A stretch of DNA of 64,000 nt from Cotesia glomerata (lineage: Eukaryota; Arthropoda; Insecta; Hymenoptera; Braconidae): assembly GCF_020080835.1 (NCBI RefSeq), contig NC_058162.1, positions 18,631,203 through 18,695,202 on the forward strand, given 5' to 3'. The notes beneath the pieces are model-generated. The model was not told where the DNA came from and made no database searches. It saw nothing but the letters and a program-made list of their open reading frames with translations. The position numbers and the translations under genes are program-made. Below, piece by piece: positions 1-11,400 of the stretch; the stretch's first letter is position 1; each line of letters begins with the position of its first letter.

Positions 1-2000
1 TGGTTGATCTTCTCAAAAGTGATGTCAAACAGATGTTGAATCTCGTCGAGGTGTTTGGCGACGATCACTGCGGCAACATCATCCGCATACGCTACCAGTT
101 TGACACATCTTGGAAGCTTCAGTCTCAGGAGCCCGTCATACATGATATTCCACAGAAGTGGACCAAGAACAGAGCCCTGTGGCACACCACCGGTTATATC
201 ATACTCTTTTGGACCATTCGTTGTATCATATTTCAGCACTCTATCTGTAAAATAGCTAATCACTAGTCTGAGAAGATATGTTGGCACGTTCTTCTCGTCG
301 AGAGCTTGCATGATGCAGTCCCAATTAGCGGAATTGAAAGCATTTTTGATGTCCAAGGCAGCCACCAGGCAGTACTTCTTCGTTCCACCCTTCCATCTAG
401 TTCCTGCGATTGCCTCTTTGGCCGTATTAACAACCAGGTTGATCGCGTCCAGGGTTGATCGTCCTTTCCGGAATCCATACTGGTTGTCTGCCAAGAGTAG
501 GTCGACTACTGCATCTATTCGCTGATGGATGATACGCTCAAATATCTTACCCGCCGTATCTAGCATGCAGAGTGGTCGGTAAGATGACGGTTCTTCTGGC
601 GGTTTCTTTCCTTTAGGTAAAAGAACTAACCGTTGCTGTTTCCACTTACGATGAGACGTCCCCTCCTTGAGGCATGTGTTCTAAGCGTCCAGAAATAATG
701 TTAGTGCTGCCTTTATGATGGTTTTCAAGGCTATATTAGGGATTCCGTCTAATCCCGGCGCTTTATTATTTCCTACCCGATTACAGGCCTCCAACAATTC
801 TTCTTCAGTGACAGGTGGAATGTCGTCCAGTTCATCTTGCGTTGACTGATAATTGAGACTGTGTTGCTGTGGAAACAGCGCAGTGACGATTTTCTGAAGG
901 AGTTGGGGACACGTAGGTGACGGCATTTGTTGTTTCTTCAGGTGCGTCATGACCACCTTATACGGCCGACCCCACACGTCTTTGTCGACCTCGTATATGA
1001 GCTCTTTCCAGCATCTTCTTTTGCTCTCTTTTATGGCCTTATTAAGTTCACGACGAGCTTTTTTGTACTCTGCGATCAGCACTGCAGAGTAAGGTCGTTG
1101 ATAGCCACGCTGTGATATTCTTCTCTTTCGATGACACTCTTTACGGAGGTTGCTGATATGATCATTCCACCAGTGTACCGCAGGTCTTGAATTCATAACA
1201 CGTTTGCGAGGCATACTGGCATCACAAGCTTGTGTTACTCGCATCATCAGAGCCTTAGTATGTTCTTCTGCACATCCAGTCTCTATCGGATCACTATCGA
1301 GGGCTGTTAGCAATACTTCTGGGTCAAGAGATTTCACCTTCCAACCGACGGTGTTAAATTGCTTGATAGGCCCCCGGAGGTTCTGGTCGTTTGACGTTTC
1401 CCAGAGTATCGCATGATGGTCACTGGCAGTGTAGATGTCCAGTACCTTCCAGTTAGTGTTACCTTTAGCAAGGCTGGTACTGACAAAAGTGACGTCTACA
1501 ATCGAGCTTGCGTCACCTTTGGTGTAGGTCGGCGTGTCACCACTGTTGAGCAAGACTACATCTAGTGTAGAAAGAGCTTCTAGCAGCTCTCTTCCTCGTG
1601 CATTAGTCTGCTTACTGCCCCAGTCCACTGCCCAGGCGTTAAAGTCCCCGGCTATCGCCACTGGATGATGTTGCTTCGCGTCCTCGGTCAGTCGATCCAA
1701 GAAGTCAGTAAACTCAGCAATTGAGAGGCTAGGTGGTGCGTAGCAGCTGTAAAAACGGATGCCATCTACTGATGCTGCTACAAAGCCAGCGCTGCCATTG
1801 GTAGCTACACTCTGGAAAGGGAGCTTACCACAAGCCCAGATCACAGCTTTCGTGGTGATATCCGTCTCCCAAGGTTGTCCAGCTAAATGTTTATATGGCT
1901 CCGATAAAAGCACAACGTCGAGCTTTAATTCCCGTACTGTCTGCATAAGCAGGTCATGCGCAGCTTCGCAGTGATTGATGTTAAGCTGCAGTATCCTCAT
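1..2000 (-). pseudogene. LINE 1 ORF2: endonuclease-reverse transcriptase, nonsense-interrupted and cut by window edge
   Basis: Start at 2000 is chosen because it overlaps the ORF1 stop (ATGA). The N-terminal half is an apurinic-like endonuclease: the opening strand reads MRILQLNIN, followed by a GDFNAW motif and an ASDHHAI motif carrying the catalytic Asp/His. The RT domain follows, with fingers around SYRPLCMLD, a YGFRKG motif, an ALDIKNAFNSA motif with the first catalytic Asp, GGVPQGS, and the YADD box at 89-78. An in-frame TAG at 683-681 interrupts the protein just before the RT core, while the frame stays open beyond it to base 1, so a single nonsense change is the simplest explanation. 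Thumb and C-terminal domains are outside the window. Confidence 0.85.
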
Positions 2001-3312
2001 GTTCGTTTATTTGTCAGCTTCTGGAGTGCTTCTTGGAAGACTGGACATCGGCCAGAACCAGACCGGTGAACAGTGTCCTGAGAGCCAGGTTTTTCCGCAC
2101 ATAACGCACATTTCACTTTATTTTGGCATTGAGCAGCTTGATGACCTGTTTGCCCACATTTGATGCAAAGCCCAGATCGGTCGACTTCGCTTTTACATTG
2201 GGCAGTAGTGTGCCCAAAGTGCCAGCACTTATAGCATCGTAATGGTGTCTTAATTGCTCTGACACGGCAATTTACCCAGCCAATCCTTATTTTGCCTGTC
2301 TTTCCAAGTATCTTCTGCACTATTGCTGCTGGCAATCGTACCGAAGCAGTTTGAGTACCTCTGTAGGCCGGACGAATTTTAATGACATCTTCAGGTATTT
2401 CATAGTCATTTCCAGCTGCCTCTTGTAAGGCCTTCCGGACATCTGTTCCTCTGGGCCTTTACAGATGACTTGCGCTTCTTTTTTAAGGATGCTCTTGATG
2501 GTCTTCAGCAAAGCTTGTCCTTTGTCTGCGGTCTTTCTGGAAAGCGTAATGAGCATATTCCCATCATTCGTCTTTTGAACCTTGTCAACGACGTCACGGG
2601 TCTGATCTGGTGGGACATCTTTTTTAATCCGACGCAGTATCTCGGCATATTTTGCCTTCTCAACGGGTCGAATAATTAAGGCATCTGGTTTGGTGAATTT
2701 TCGCGGTTTTTCCCGCTTAGGCTCCGGCCGAGATTTGTTCACCGGTTGTTTTGGTAACCGCTCTCTCGCTTGCTCCTTCTTCTCCTTCTTGGATTGGACC
2801 TTCTGCCATTCAGTCACCTCTTTTTTTCCGGCGTTCTTCACTGCCGTGTTTTTCGGAGGGCTTGGTTTCAGGTCCTTTTTCTTCACAACTTGGCAGATCG
2901 TTGGGTCGGGAGAAGATCGATCTTTTCTCTTAGTTGACTTGCTGCTAGTTCTGATTCTGTCTTCCGCGACTGATTCACCGTCACCTTCGGCTCCAGTGTC
3001 CATTGCTTCTTCATTCACGATAGTTGCTTGAATGCTTCTCTCCGGTGTAGTGCGAGAAGTGCGTCGTACTGTTAAACACCATTCTTCATCAAGTTTCTTG
3101 AATCTCTGGAGGGCATTGGCTACGCTGGTCGTCTTGGTCTTAATCTCCTTGTGGATATTGACCTTAGATTGGATGAAGTCATTTAGCTCACTGGTCAGCT
3201 TTTCAAGGCGTTCAAACGCTTGCGACCGCTTCATTTCAGCGCTTGCTTCAATCGCTGCTTGTTGGGCATGAGGCCCGTTTTCACTATTGTTGTTTTCCTG
3301 AATTTTACTCAT
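1997..3312 (-). pseudogene. LINE 1 ORF1: Gag-like nucleic-acid-binding protein, frameshifted
   Basis: ORF1 of an R1-clade LINE packages or chaperones the element RNA. The N-terminal ~290 residues (3312 to about 2450) are charged, with Lys/Arg/Glu-rich stretches and a possible coiled coil near residues 25-75. The C-terminal part (to 1997) carries three cysteine clusters: CYKCWHFGHTTAQC, CIKCGQTGHQAAQC and a CALC start of a third knuckle, the usual trio of this clade. The two parts lie in different frames; comparing both readings places a one-base indel near 2445-2458, because the downstream frame is coding-like from there on. The stop overlaps the ORF2 start by ATGA. Confidence 0.8.
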
Positions 3313-3860
3313 ACTTTTAAATTCACCAGCGCATCGTACGGAGTGGAGCGGGTTGTCATAACTAGGAACGGGTGTACCCTCGGAGATAGTACTCCTACCC
3401 CAGTTCCCTGAGGCCTAGCCGACACTTAGCCAGCCCCGGAATACACGGACGGACTAGACTCGCTCGGAGCGGTGAAGATTCCGATCTCTAACACTCACTG
3501 CGTACTTCCTGATCAAGGCCCGAAGTGGCTGGCTCCTGATCCACTGCTGCAACTTACACCTCGGCAGAGCAAGCTCACATCAGCCCTGGCCTGCATCGTC
3601 GGAAACTACGACACGAGGTTCCGGTCACTCCCAGTGGGTCACAGCAGGGAACGATCGTCTTGTTAGGTCAGTTAGTGCGACCAACCCATTAAAGGGGAGT
3701 TTTGTCCACGGGAGCGTATTTTGTTTGGTTATTTTACTTGGCTCCTACCCGCTGTACCTCATCAACTAAGAGATTAAGTGTCATCCAAGGACAGCGAGCG
3801 TTCTCCCATCCGCTCGGGGAGACGCGCCCGGTAGCAGTATCTCTTCTGCCCCGAGTGTCT

Positions 3861-4668
<808 letters not shown>

Positions 4669-4689
4669 TTTAATTGTTTTTGAAGTAAA

Positions 4690-5428
4690 TAAAATTAGTG
4701 ATGATTATTTTTCCCATTTTTGATTATTGTTGTGCAGCGTTTACTAATATGTCGAAAAAGTTGCTATTTAGGTTGCAAAGAAAAATGAATTCTTGTGAGA
4801 GATTTATTTTCAAATTATCCAGATACGAGCATATAACCACGTATTATAATAAATTAAGATGGCTAAAATTGAGTAAGAGTAGAGATTACTTCATAGCATG
4901 TTTATTTTTCGAAGAAATTCGGTTAAATTATCGACAGCTGTTTGGCCCAGGGTTCGAGTATCTAAAAGTTTCAATGTGTAGAGATGATACTAGTCAAGAT
5001 TACTTGCATTTACCTAGAGTAAACAGTAACATGTACGAACAATCTTTTATAATCCATGGCATACGTGTATGGAACTCGCTGCCTCCTGGACTGACAACTG
5101 TGGATAGTCTTCCTGAATTTCAAAATGCCTCTTTTGCAGTTTTTCTCGCAAATGACAATTAAAATTATTAGACTATTTATTTATTCAACTATAATCTCTG
5201 TTCAAAGTGTTCATTGATTAACTGCTGTACTGATCAATTAGAATTTATTACTTATTTTTATAAAACTTAAAAACTTTACTTTGTTATTAATCTAAAACTA
5301 TTATTGTAATTATATTATAATGCTGTATATTCCTGTTAAATGTATTGCTTATTGATGGCCTTGAGAAAATTTCGGCTCTAAGGTCAAATAAATATGTTCA
5401 GCTATCAACTATCAACTATCAACTAAAT
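4690..5428 (+). mobile_element. 5'-truncated LINE (CR1/Jockey-like) with 3' tail
   Basis: Contains the C-terminal end of a LINE reverse-transcriptase ORF (4698-5162) followed by a 3' UTR that ends in AATAAATATG and tandem CTATCAA units at about 5400-5425. The tandem short tail and severe 5' truncation are typical of target-primed insertion. It lies directly after CA-repeat copy A. Confidence 0.7.
4698..5162 (+). pseudogene. LINE reverse-transcriptase C-terminal fragment
   Basis: About 154 residues matching the post-RT region of CR1/Jockey-type ORF2: an FDYCCAA start, LQRKMN, hydrophobic helices with WLKLSKSRDYF, a conserved LHLPRVNS and the highly characteristic VWNSLPPGL followed by a short phenylalanine-rich tail and stop. 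No catalytic RT motifs remain, so it cannot work alone. This is a fragment, not a host gene; its 5' limit is the truncation point of the insertion. Confidence 0.75.
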
Positions 5429-6071
5429 AACAAGAATTCGCAGTTACCAGAAATTTCCAATTTTTTCGGTAATTTTTGACCAGTTTCGATTAAATCAAGT
5501 GAAAACTAGTATCAACATGAAAAGAAAGAGTTCTTTTAATGAGATGCCAGTTTATAGATCTCCTGATCAAATTTTTTTTTTTTAATTATAGTTCTCACGC
5601 AATTTTAAGGAATAGCATGAAAAAAAATGTTTTAATTTTTTTGCATTCTCTTTCTTGGTCTAGAGACAAAAAAAATTTATTGAACTAAACAATCTCGTAG
5701 ATCTGATATCTTTTTTATCTATCGCCAATTTCGTTTAAGTAAAGTTTCTTCACGTCAATTTCTCGTCAATTATCCGACTTTGAATAAAAAAAATCTTCGA
5801 TTTTCTTAGCGGGAAGTTAAAAAAATCGTTGTATCCTCAAATAGTGGTATCTGAATAATCATTAGCCTCACATAAAATTAAAAATTAGTCTTAAAAATTG
5901 AAATGAATTATCCACAAGATTCATTCTTGACTTTAAATGCAAAAAAATTTTTCTCGACCCTCAATATTGATTTAACGAACGTCGAAAAAAGTGAGACGTC
6001 AAAATGTTGGCAAATTAAGTGCATCTTTACTCATATATGATTTCCATATGTAAGATGGAATATATTCATAT
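5429..6071. other. AT-rich intergenic stretch, no gene seen
   Basis: AT-rich sequence with poly(A)/poly(T) runs and no credible ORF. A short CTTAGCGGGAAGTT at 5807-5820 matches the terminal signature of the CA repeat, so old repeat debris is present. Confidence 0.5.
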
Positions 6072-6166
6072 TTACAAATATAAATAATGCTGTAAAGCAG
6101 GAAAGAATAGGAGTTACGGTAATTATTACGTGAAGCGTTCCACATTCACGTAACAGGATATTGGTA
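6072..6166 (+). repeat. ~95-bp direct repeat, unit 1
   Basis: Starts ACAAATATAAATAATGCTG and runs to GATATTGGTAG; nearly the same sequence recurs at 6388-6480. The units flank an inverted tRNA-like sequence. Confidence 0.8.
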
Positions 6167-6242
6167 GGAAAGGATTGAGAAAGGAATGTGAAGAGGATCA
6201 TCTTAATGTGAGTTTATAGAATATGCGAGAAAAAATTATTAG

Positions 6243-6318
6243 ATAGCTCGGACTGGGATTCGAGCCCAGAACCTTCCGAAGACATGTCGGCTACTCTACC
6301 ATTTGAGCTATCCGGTCT
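6243..6318 (-). other. tRNA-like sequence (pseudo-tRNA or SINE head)
   Basis: Minus-strand reading has a box-A-like TAGCTCAAATGGTAGAG, an anticodon-like arm with a 4-bp stem, and a perfect T-arm (CTGGG, loop CTCGAAT, CCCAG). The acceptor stem GACCGGA/TCCGAGC has two mismatches and the position before the anticodon-like TGT is A rather than U, so it is unlikely to be a functional tRNA. A related tRNA-like end lies at 6478-6532 on the other strand. Confidence 0.5.
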
Positions 6319-6387
6319 ATACTAAATTTCCTTTCGCTTATTCTATATACATTAAGCCACACCGTTCATCTTACGGCAATCATTTTT

Positions 6388-6480
6388 ACAAATATAAATA
6401 ATGCTGTGAAGCAGGAAAGAATAGGAGTTACGGTAATTATTACGTGAAGTGTTCAGATTCAGGTAACAAGATATTGGTAG
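6388..6480 (+). repeat. ~95-bp direct repeat, unit 2
   Basis: Second copy of the 6072-6166 unit with a few substitutions; it runs directly into a tRNA-like segment, suggesting a SINE family. Confidence 0.8.
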
Positions 6481-6532
6481 AGCCTTTGGCGCGTAACCAA
6501 ACGATCCGGGTTCGAGTCCCGGTCTGGGCTGT
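6478..6532 (+). other. tRNA-like 3' half (T-arm and box B)
   Basis: GGTAGAGC...GATCCGGGTTCGAGTCCCGG: a strong box B (GGTTCGAGTCC) with a 5-bp T-stem, then an acceptor-like TCTGGGCT. The 5' half is not tRNA-like. Best read as part of a tRNA-derived SINE. Confidence 0.45.
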
Positions 6533-6539
6533 CCGAATT

Positions 6540-8357
6540 ATTTTGTCGGTTACCGAAAATTCTTACTGAGTAAGGTCCCCCCTCTCCCTTTATCCTTTAT
6601 TTCCCCAATTCCCAAATTTGTCTTTAATGACAAATTTAGCTATGAATTATGAATATATTTATATAATTCTTTTTCTTATACCCAATTATATAATTGTTAC
6701 GTAATTCATATGTATACATGGATGGAGATACAAAAGTTTTAAAAACTATTTACTGGCCAACATATCCTTAATGGTCCTGTGGATTTTTAGATCGATTTAT
6801 CGAATAATTTTTCCGGATCGATTGAAAAAAGTCTCATGAAGAATTGAAGAAATAAGATTTGCTCCTTAAACATTGTCCAACGCTTGCTTTAAAAAAGACT
6901 AAACGAAAATTTTTCGTACAAGTTTCTTAAGAAAAATCTAAAAAAAAATCGTAGTTTTGAAAAAATAATTTATTGATGCATAATGACGTTAAAAATTACT
7001 TTAGAAATATTTTAGAACAGAAAAAATTTTTTTTTCTTAAATAACGAAAAATGACGTTGCGATATATTTTTAAACATTTTATAAGTTTTTAAGAGAACAA
7101 AATTTTCTTTATGAAATTTTGGGGTACCTCATTTTGTCCTTCCCCCTACCTGTATCTGTGATATTCAATATTTTATCTATAAGACCATAACGTGGCATTC
7201 CTATGAAAAATATACTTTTATCTACCATATATTGTTTATTTAAGAATAAAAATGAATTAGAGCATATGTAAACATAAAAGTAATAAGCTATTGATCAATT
7301 ATGCTTTAATTTATTCTAATTTTCATATTTTGCATTTTTCATTCGAAATTTAAATGTCAAGTATTTAAAGTAAAACGACTCATTATTTTCTATTTTAATC
7401 TTCCGGTAATCCATTCATATAAATTCTTTTTCGAAACTATTCTAGACTTTTTATTTAATATTAGTCAGTAAACCTTTGTATGGTTATAATTATAAGTTAT
7501 AATTTATAATAAACGTTGCTTTCTATTTTATCTGCTTAAATATTGTACATAGAATCCAATGTATAATGTTATTTATAAAGTTAATCGTAACATGTTTCAT
7601 AATAGCACCATAGTTTCTGTCACCTAGAATCTAGCTAAGTGTGTAAATATACGTACACACAATAAACATAATAAATAAAATTTTTCGTGACACTAGGAAA
7701 GTTATAAACTTTTCTAAGCACCAGCGACTATAAGGAGTATAAATTTCCAAGCGAGTCAAAAAGTTGAATCTTGATACAGAAAATGAGCTTTTGTTATTGC
7801 ATCGCACTATTGAGGCTCTCTCTTCAAATCAGGTTAATTGTTAATTAAAACTAGTCTACATATTGTAATTTATTGCCATGGATGATAAATACATTCTCGG
7901 AAGGATTAAAAAAAATATACACATGTACATATATAAATATGTATATATTATTTTAACAATAAATCTAGTAAATTTCTGTAGGTGTAGAATTTTTGAGTGA
8001 TCGGTAATCGGTGATTGGAATGTCGAACGAAAAAAAGCTCATGCAACTCCGGGGGAAAAAAAAGTCAGTAGTTAAACCAGTGGGGGAAGATAATTACGAA
8101 GAAGTGAAGGATCGAAAGAATGGAAAAAGGTGGGGTAACATAAGACTTGCTGTTACAATCGAATCAGTCCATTCGGAGAGCGTCAGTGCATTCAGAATAT
8201 TAGTTTTGTAGTTTGAGTTATTATACAACCAAAACAAACTTCAAAGTTTTATTCGAATTTCAAACCTAGTGCTTGTGAATATAAGTTATCATAAACTTTG
8301 TTATTTTTATGTGAATTTCGTTTTCAATAGAGTAAGCTCTATTATTCACGATCAAAA
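6540..8357. other. Upstream flank of uridine phosphorylase; no other gene seen
   Basis: AT-rich non-coding sequence. A 66-codon reading frame at 8011-8211 has no recognisable features and probably falls in the promoter or 5' leader. A TCAGT initiator-like pentamer occurs at about 8181, but no TATA box is convincing. Confidence 0.4.
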
Positions 8358-8497
8358 ATGCCGACTTGCACGTGCGAAAATTTGTCTCAAGACGAGATAA
8401 TAAATCATGTCTGTCAGATGAAAATTATAAGTGACTGTGAGTCTGATTCAAATGAAAATGAATTTGGTGGCTTAAAGAAATTGGAAAGTAGTGTTAG
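8358..8497 (+). CDS. UPP1: UPP exon 1 (N-terminus)
   Basis: ATG in context AAAAATGCC; 46 codons plus two bases, ending AG before GTATGA. It encodes a Cys- and acid-rich leader not conserved in the family, so this exon rests on start, donor and matching phase rather than on homology. An alternative upstream promoter or start cannot be excluded. Confidence 0.65.
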
Positions 8498-11400
8498 GTA
8501 TGAATTTGTAATTTTTACTCAGGTGGATAATCAAGTAATACACTCGCATAAAAATTGACTTGATCCAAGAGAACAATTTTTGAACGAAGTAAAATATAAT
8601 TGAACTGAGAACAATTTTTTTTGCTGAATTCATAATTATTGTAATTTTCAAAAAGATATTTTTGGTTTAAGATTTTTTTCTCTTAAATCGAGTTAATTTT
8701 TTTATTATAGTAGAAGAATATTCTATTACTAATACCGATCGTAAAATTTTTTCTTTTAATTGATTAGTTCCGCTCGATCATTAATTTAATTCATAAGAAT
8801 TTAATTAATTTACTATTAATAGTCAACTCAATTGTCATAGAAAATAGGTAAAATAAAGTAAAATGGCTTTTGTCGTTAAATTAAACGACAATAATAGTCA
8901 ATAATTCTTTTAAAATTTGTTTTGTTCTTTTATTCATGAAAATGAAAAATTATACATTTTATAAGTCTGCGGACAATTCAATACATACTTTTTTATTACT
9001 CAATCTTGTTTTGAATTTTATTTTAATTGTTCAAAATTACTTCCCTAATATTAAGGATGTTAAGAATTCATATGTCTATATTTAAACTGTCTATAAAAAA
9101 TAAGCCTATATTTCAAAGTTACCGCACCGTGCTCGTAAGTACTTAAGAGATCAAACTGTGTCATAGAAAACACCTTTGAGAAATAAAATATATGTGATGG
9201 TATATTTTTTATCATAAAGATCAAAAAATCAATTTTCTCTAGATTTAAATTTTTTAAGACAAAATTGATAAGAAATTAATTTGATTCAAGAGGAAAAATT
9301 TTAAACCTCAAAGATTGTTAAGAAGCATTTGATTGTCTTGAATCAAGTTTCTGAATAAAAATTTTTTTCTTGTTTAATAAAATCTCACCCGGTTCAAAAA
9401 ATTTTCGACTTAATTCAAGACACAATCCAATTTTTCAAATTGACTTTTTTGGTTGAAAATTCTGTTCCTTGAATCCAATTAATTTTTCTACCAGTTTGTG
9501 AATTTATCAACAACAAATCTTCAAAGTTCAATTATTAAATCGAACTTCAAATTAAAAAAAAAAAAATGATATCTGCAGTTGTTCGACAAAATTTGTACGA
9601 AAAAATTTTTTTTTACTAGCCATAAAATTCTTTTTCCATAAAATTTATTAGAAATAATTTGAAAAAAATAAAAAAAAAATGTTTATACGTTGATTTGGTC
9701 ATTTTTTCTGATTTTTTGAAGCGTAAAAATGAGATAAAACTGTAACGTCATTCTTTATAAATAATAAACGAAATGTTGTTTTTAGTTTTGAAAAATCTTA
9801 GAATTAGTAGTAGTTCAATTGATGCACTGATGAAGAAAACTCTGATTGATTAAAAATAAATATTCTTTCCAAGAAACTAATTGTTAAAAAAATCTGTTAT
9901 TGTATTTCACGAATTTTGACTTTTTGACTTTAAGAATTTGTTTCTTTATTTAAAATAGCAAAAAAAAAATTGTTTGAAAGAACGAATTTTTTACTTCAAT
10001 ATATTTTGAACTGTACTTCAGACTTTTTAGTTAATTAAGGTATAAAATAAAATTTTTTTGTAGAATTTTTGGTTTATTTAAAAGTGAACTTCTTTTATAA
10101 ATTTAAATGTAAAATATCTTGAAGCAAGAGTAAAATTTAAAAATAAAAATTTCTCTTGAATCAAGTAATTTATTTTCAGTGTAACAATAAGTGAAATTTT
10201 ATACAATGAAAGTAAAGGTATCCATTTATTTGTAATAGGATGCAATCTATAGAAATCCATCATAATCGTGCTACCTATGAAATGATGTTATTTTTTAAAT
10301 TTAAAAATAATTTTTATGTTTACTTAAGGTACAGCGATGGATCAGTACGGCTAAGGAATCCCAACATTGAATTAATGGACCAAGACATTCTTTACCATCT
10401 AGCTCTTGGGAGTGGATCTCATGATCTAGTTGAAATGTTTGGTGACATTAAGGTACAATAGTCAGTTATTGAAAGTAATTTTATTAGCATTTAAGATGAA
10501 TAGAATATGTCAATAATTCATTTCATTAATTGTAATCTGTTTATGATAGATTAAATTCTTTTTATTGCGATAAAGACGTTAGTGTAGTTTTATCTCGCAT
10601 CAATAAAAAGTGTCCTCGACTTCAATAGTTTAATATATAAACTGCGATAAATTAAAATAATAATGATATAGTATGCAATAACGAGTTTAATGTTATCGTA
10701 TTAATACTGATTTCACTAATAAGAGATACCGAATATCGAATTAAATATTTAGAATTTCTTATATTTATTTCTTCTTTAAGTCACTGACTTTCTATAAAGA
10801 ATAATCAGAAATCGAAACGAAAAAGTTGCATTAAAAATTTTTAAATTATTGAAATAAATAAAATTAAGTTCTTTACTTTACTCATTTTTTTACAAGTTTT
10901 TATTTTTAGAAAAAGTATAGTATATTACACTACAAGGGCAGAAAGTTTGAGATTCCTGCACTGCGCGCCATGATGCCCGAGGCGAAGCCGAGGGCATCAC
11001 AGCGCGCAGTTCAGGGCTCTCAAACTTTCTGCGCGTATAGTGTATACTATTTTTCTTGCTACCTGGTCGAAAATACGGAAAAACGACAAGTGTGTACTAT
11101 AAGATAGATGCCTGCCCCGACATTTGCGGCACGAGCGGAGTGAGTGCTGCTGGTCGGGGGCAGGCATCAAATACATCTATAAATAAAGGTATAGATTTTA
11201 ATTAAAGATACATTTTAATTAAAGAAATTGTACTTATATTATAATCATGACTATTTATTCGTATCACAATTACAAAGTTCATTTTATAACAGCTGGGGCT
11301 ACTTTATCAATTGTAGCTTATATAGTAATAATCATTTATTAAAAGTAATTATCGATTAGAATATATTGCATGTATTATAACTAAACAGTAATGTTATAAA

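Noticed and set aside
6243..6318. Functional tRNA gene
   Set aside because: Two acceptor-stem mismatches and A in place of U before the anticodon; part of a repeated block.
8011..8211. 66-codon ORF upstream of UPP exon 1
   Set aside because: Low complexity, no recognisable domain, no splice link to the UPP start.
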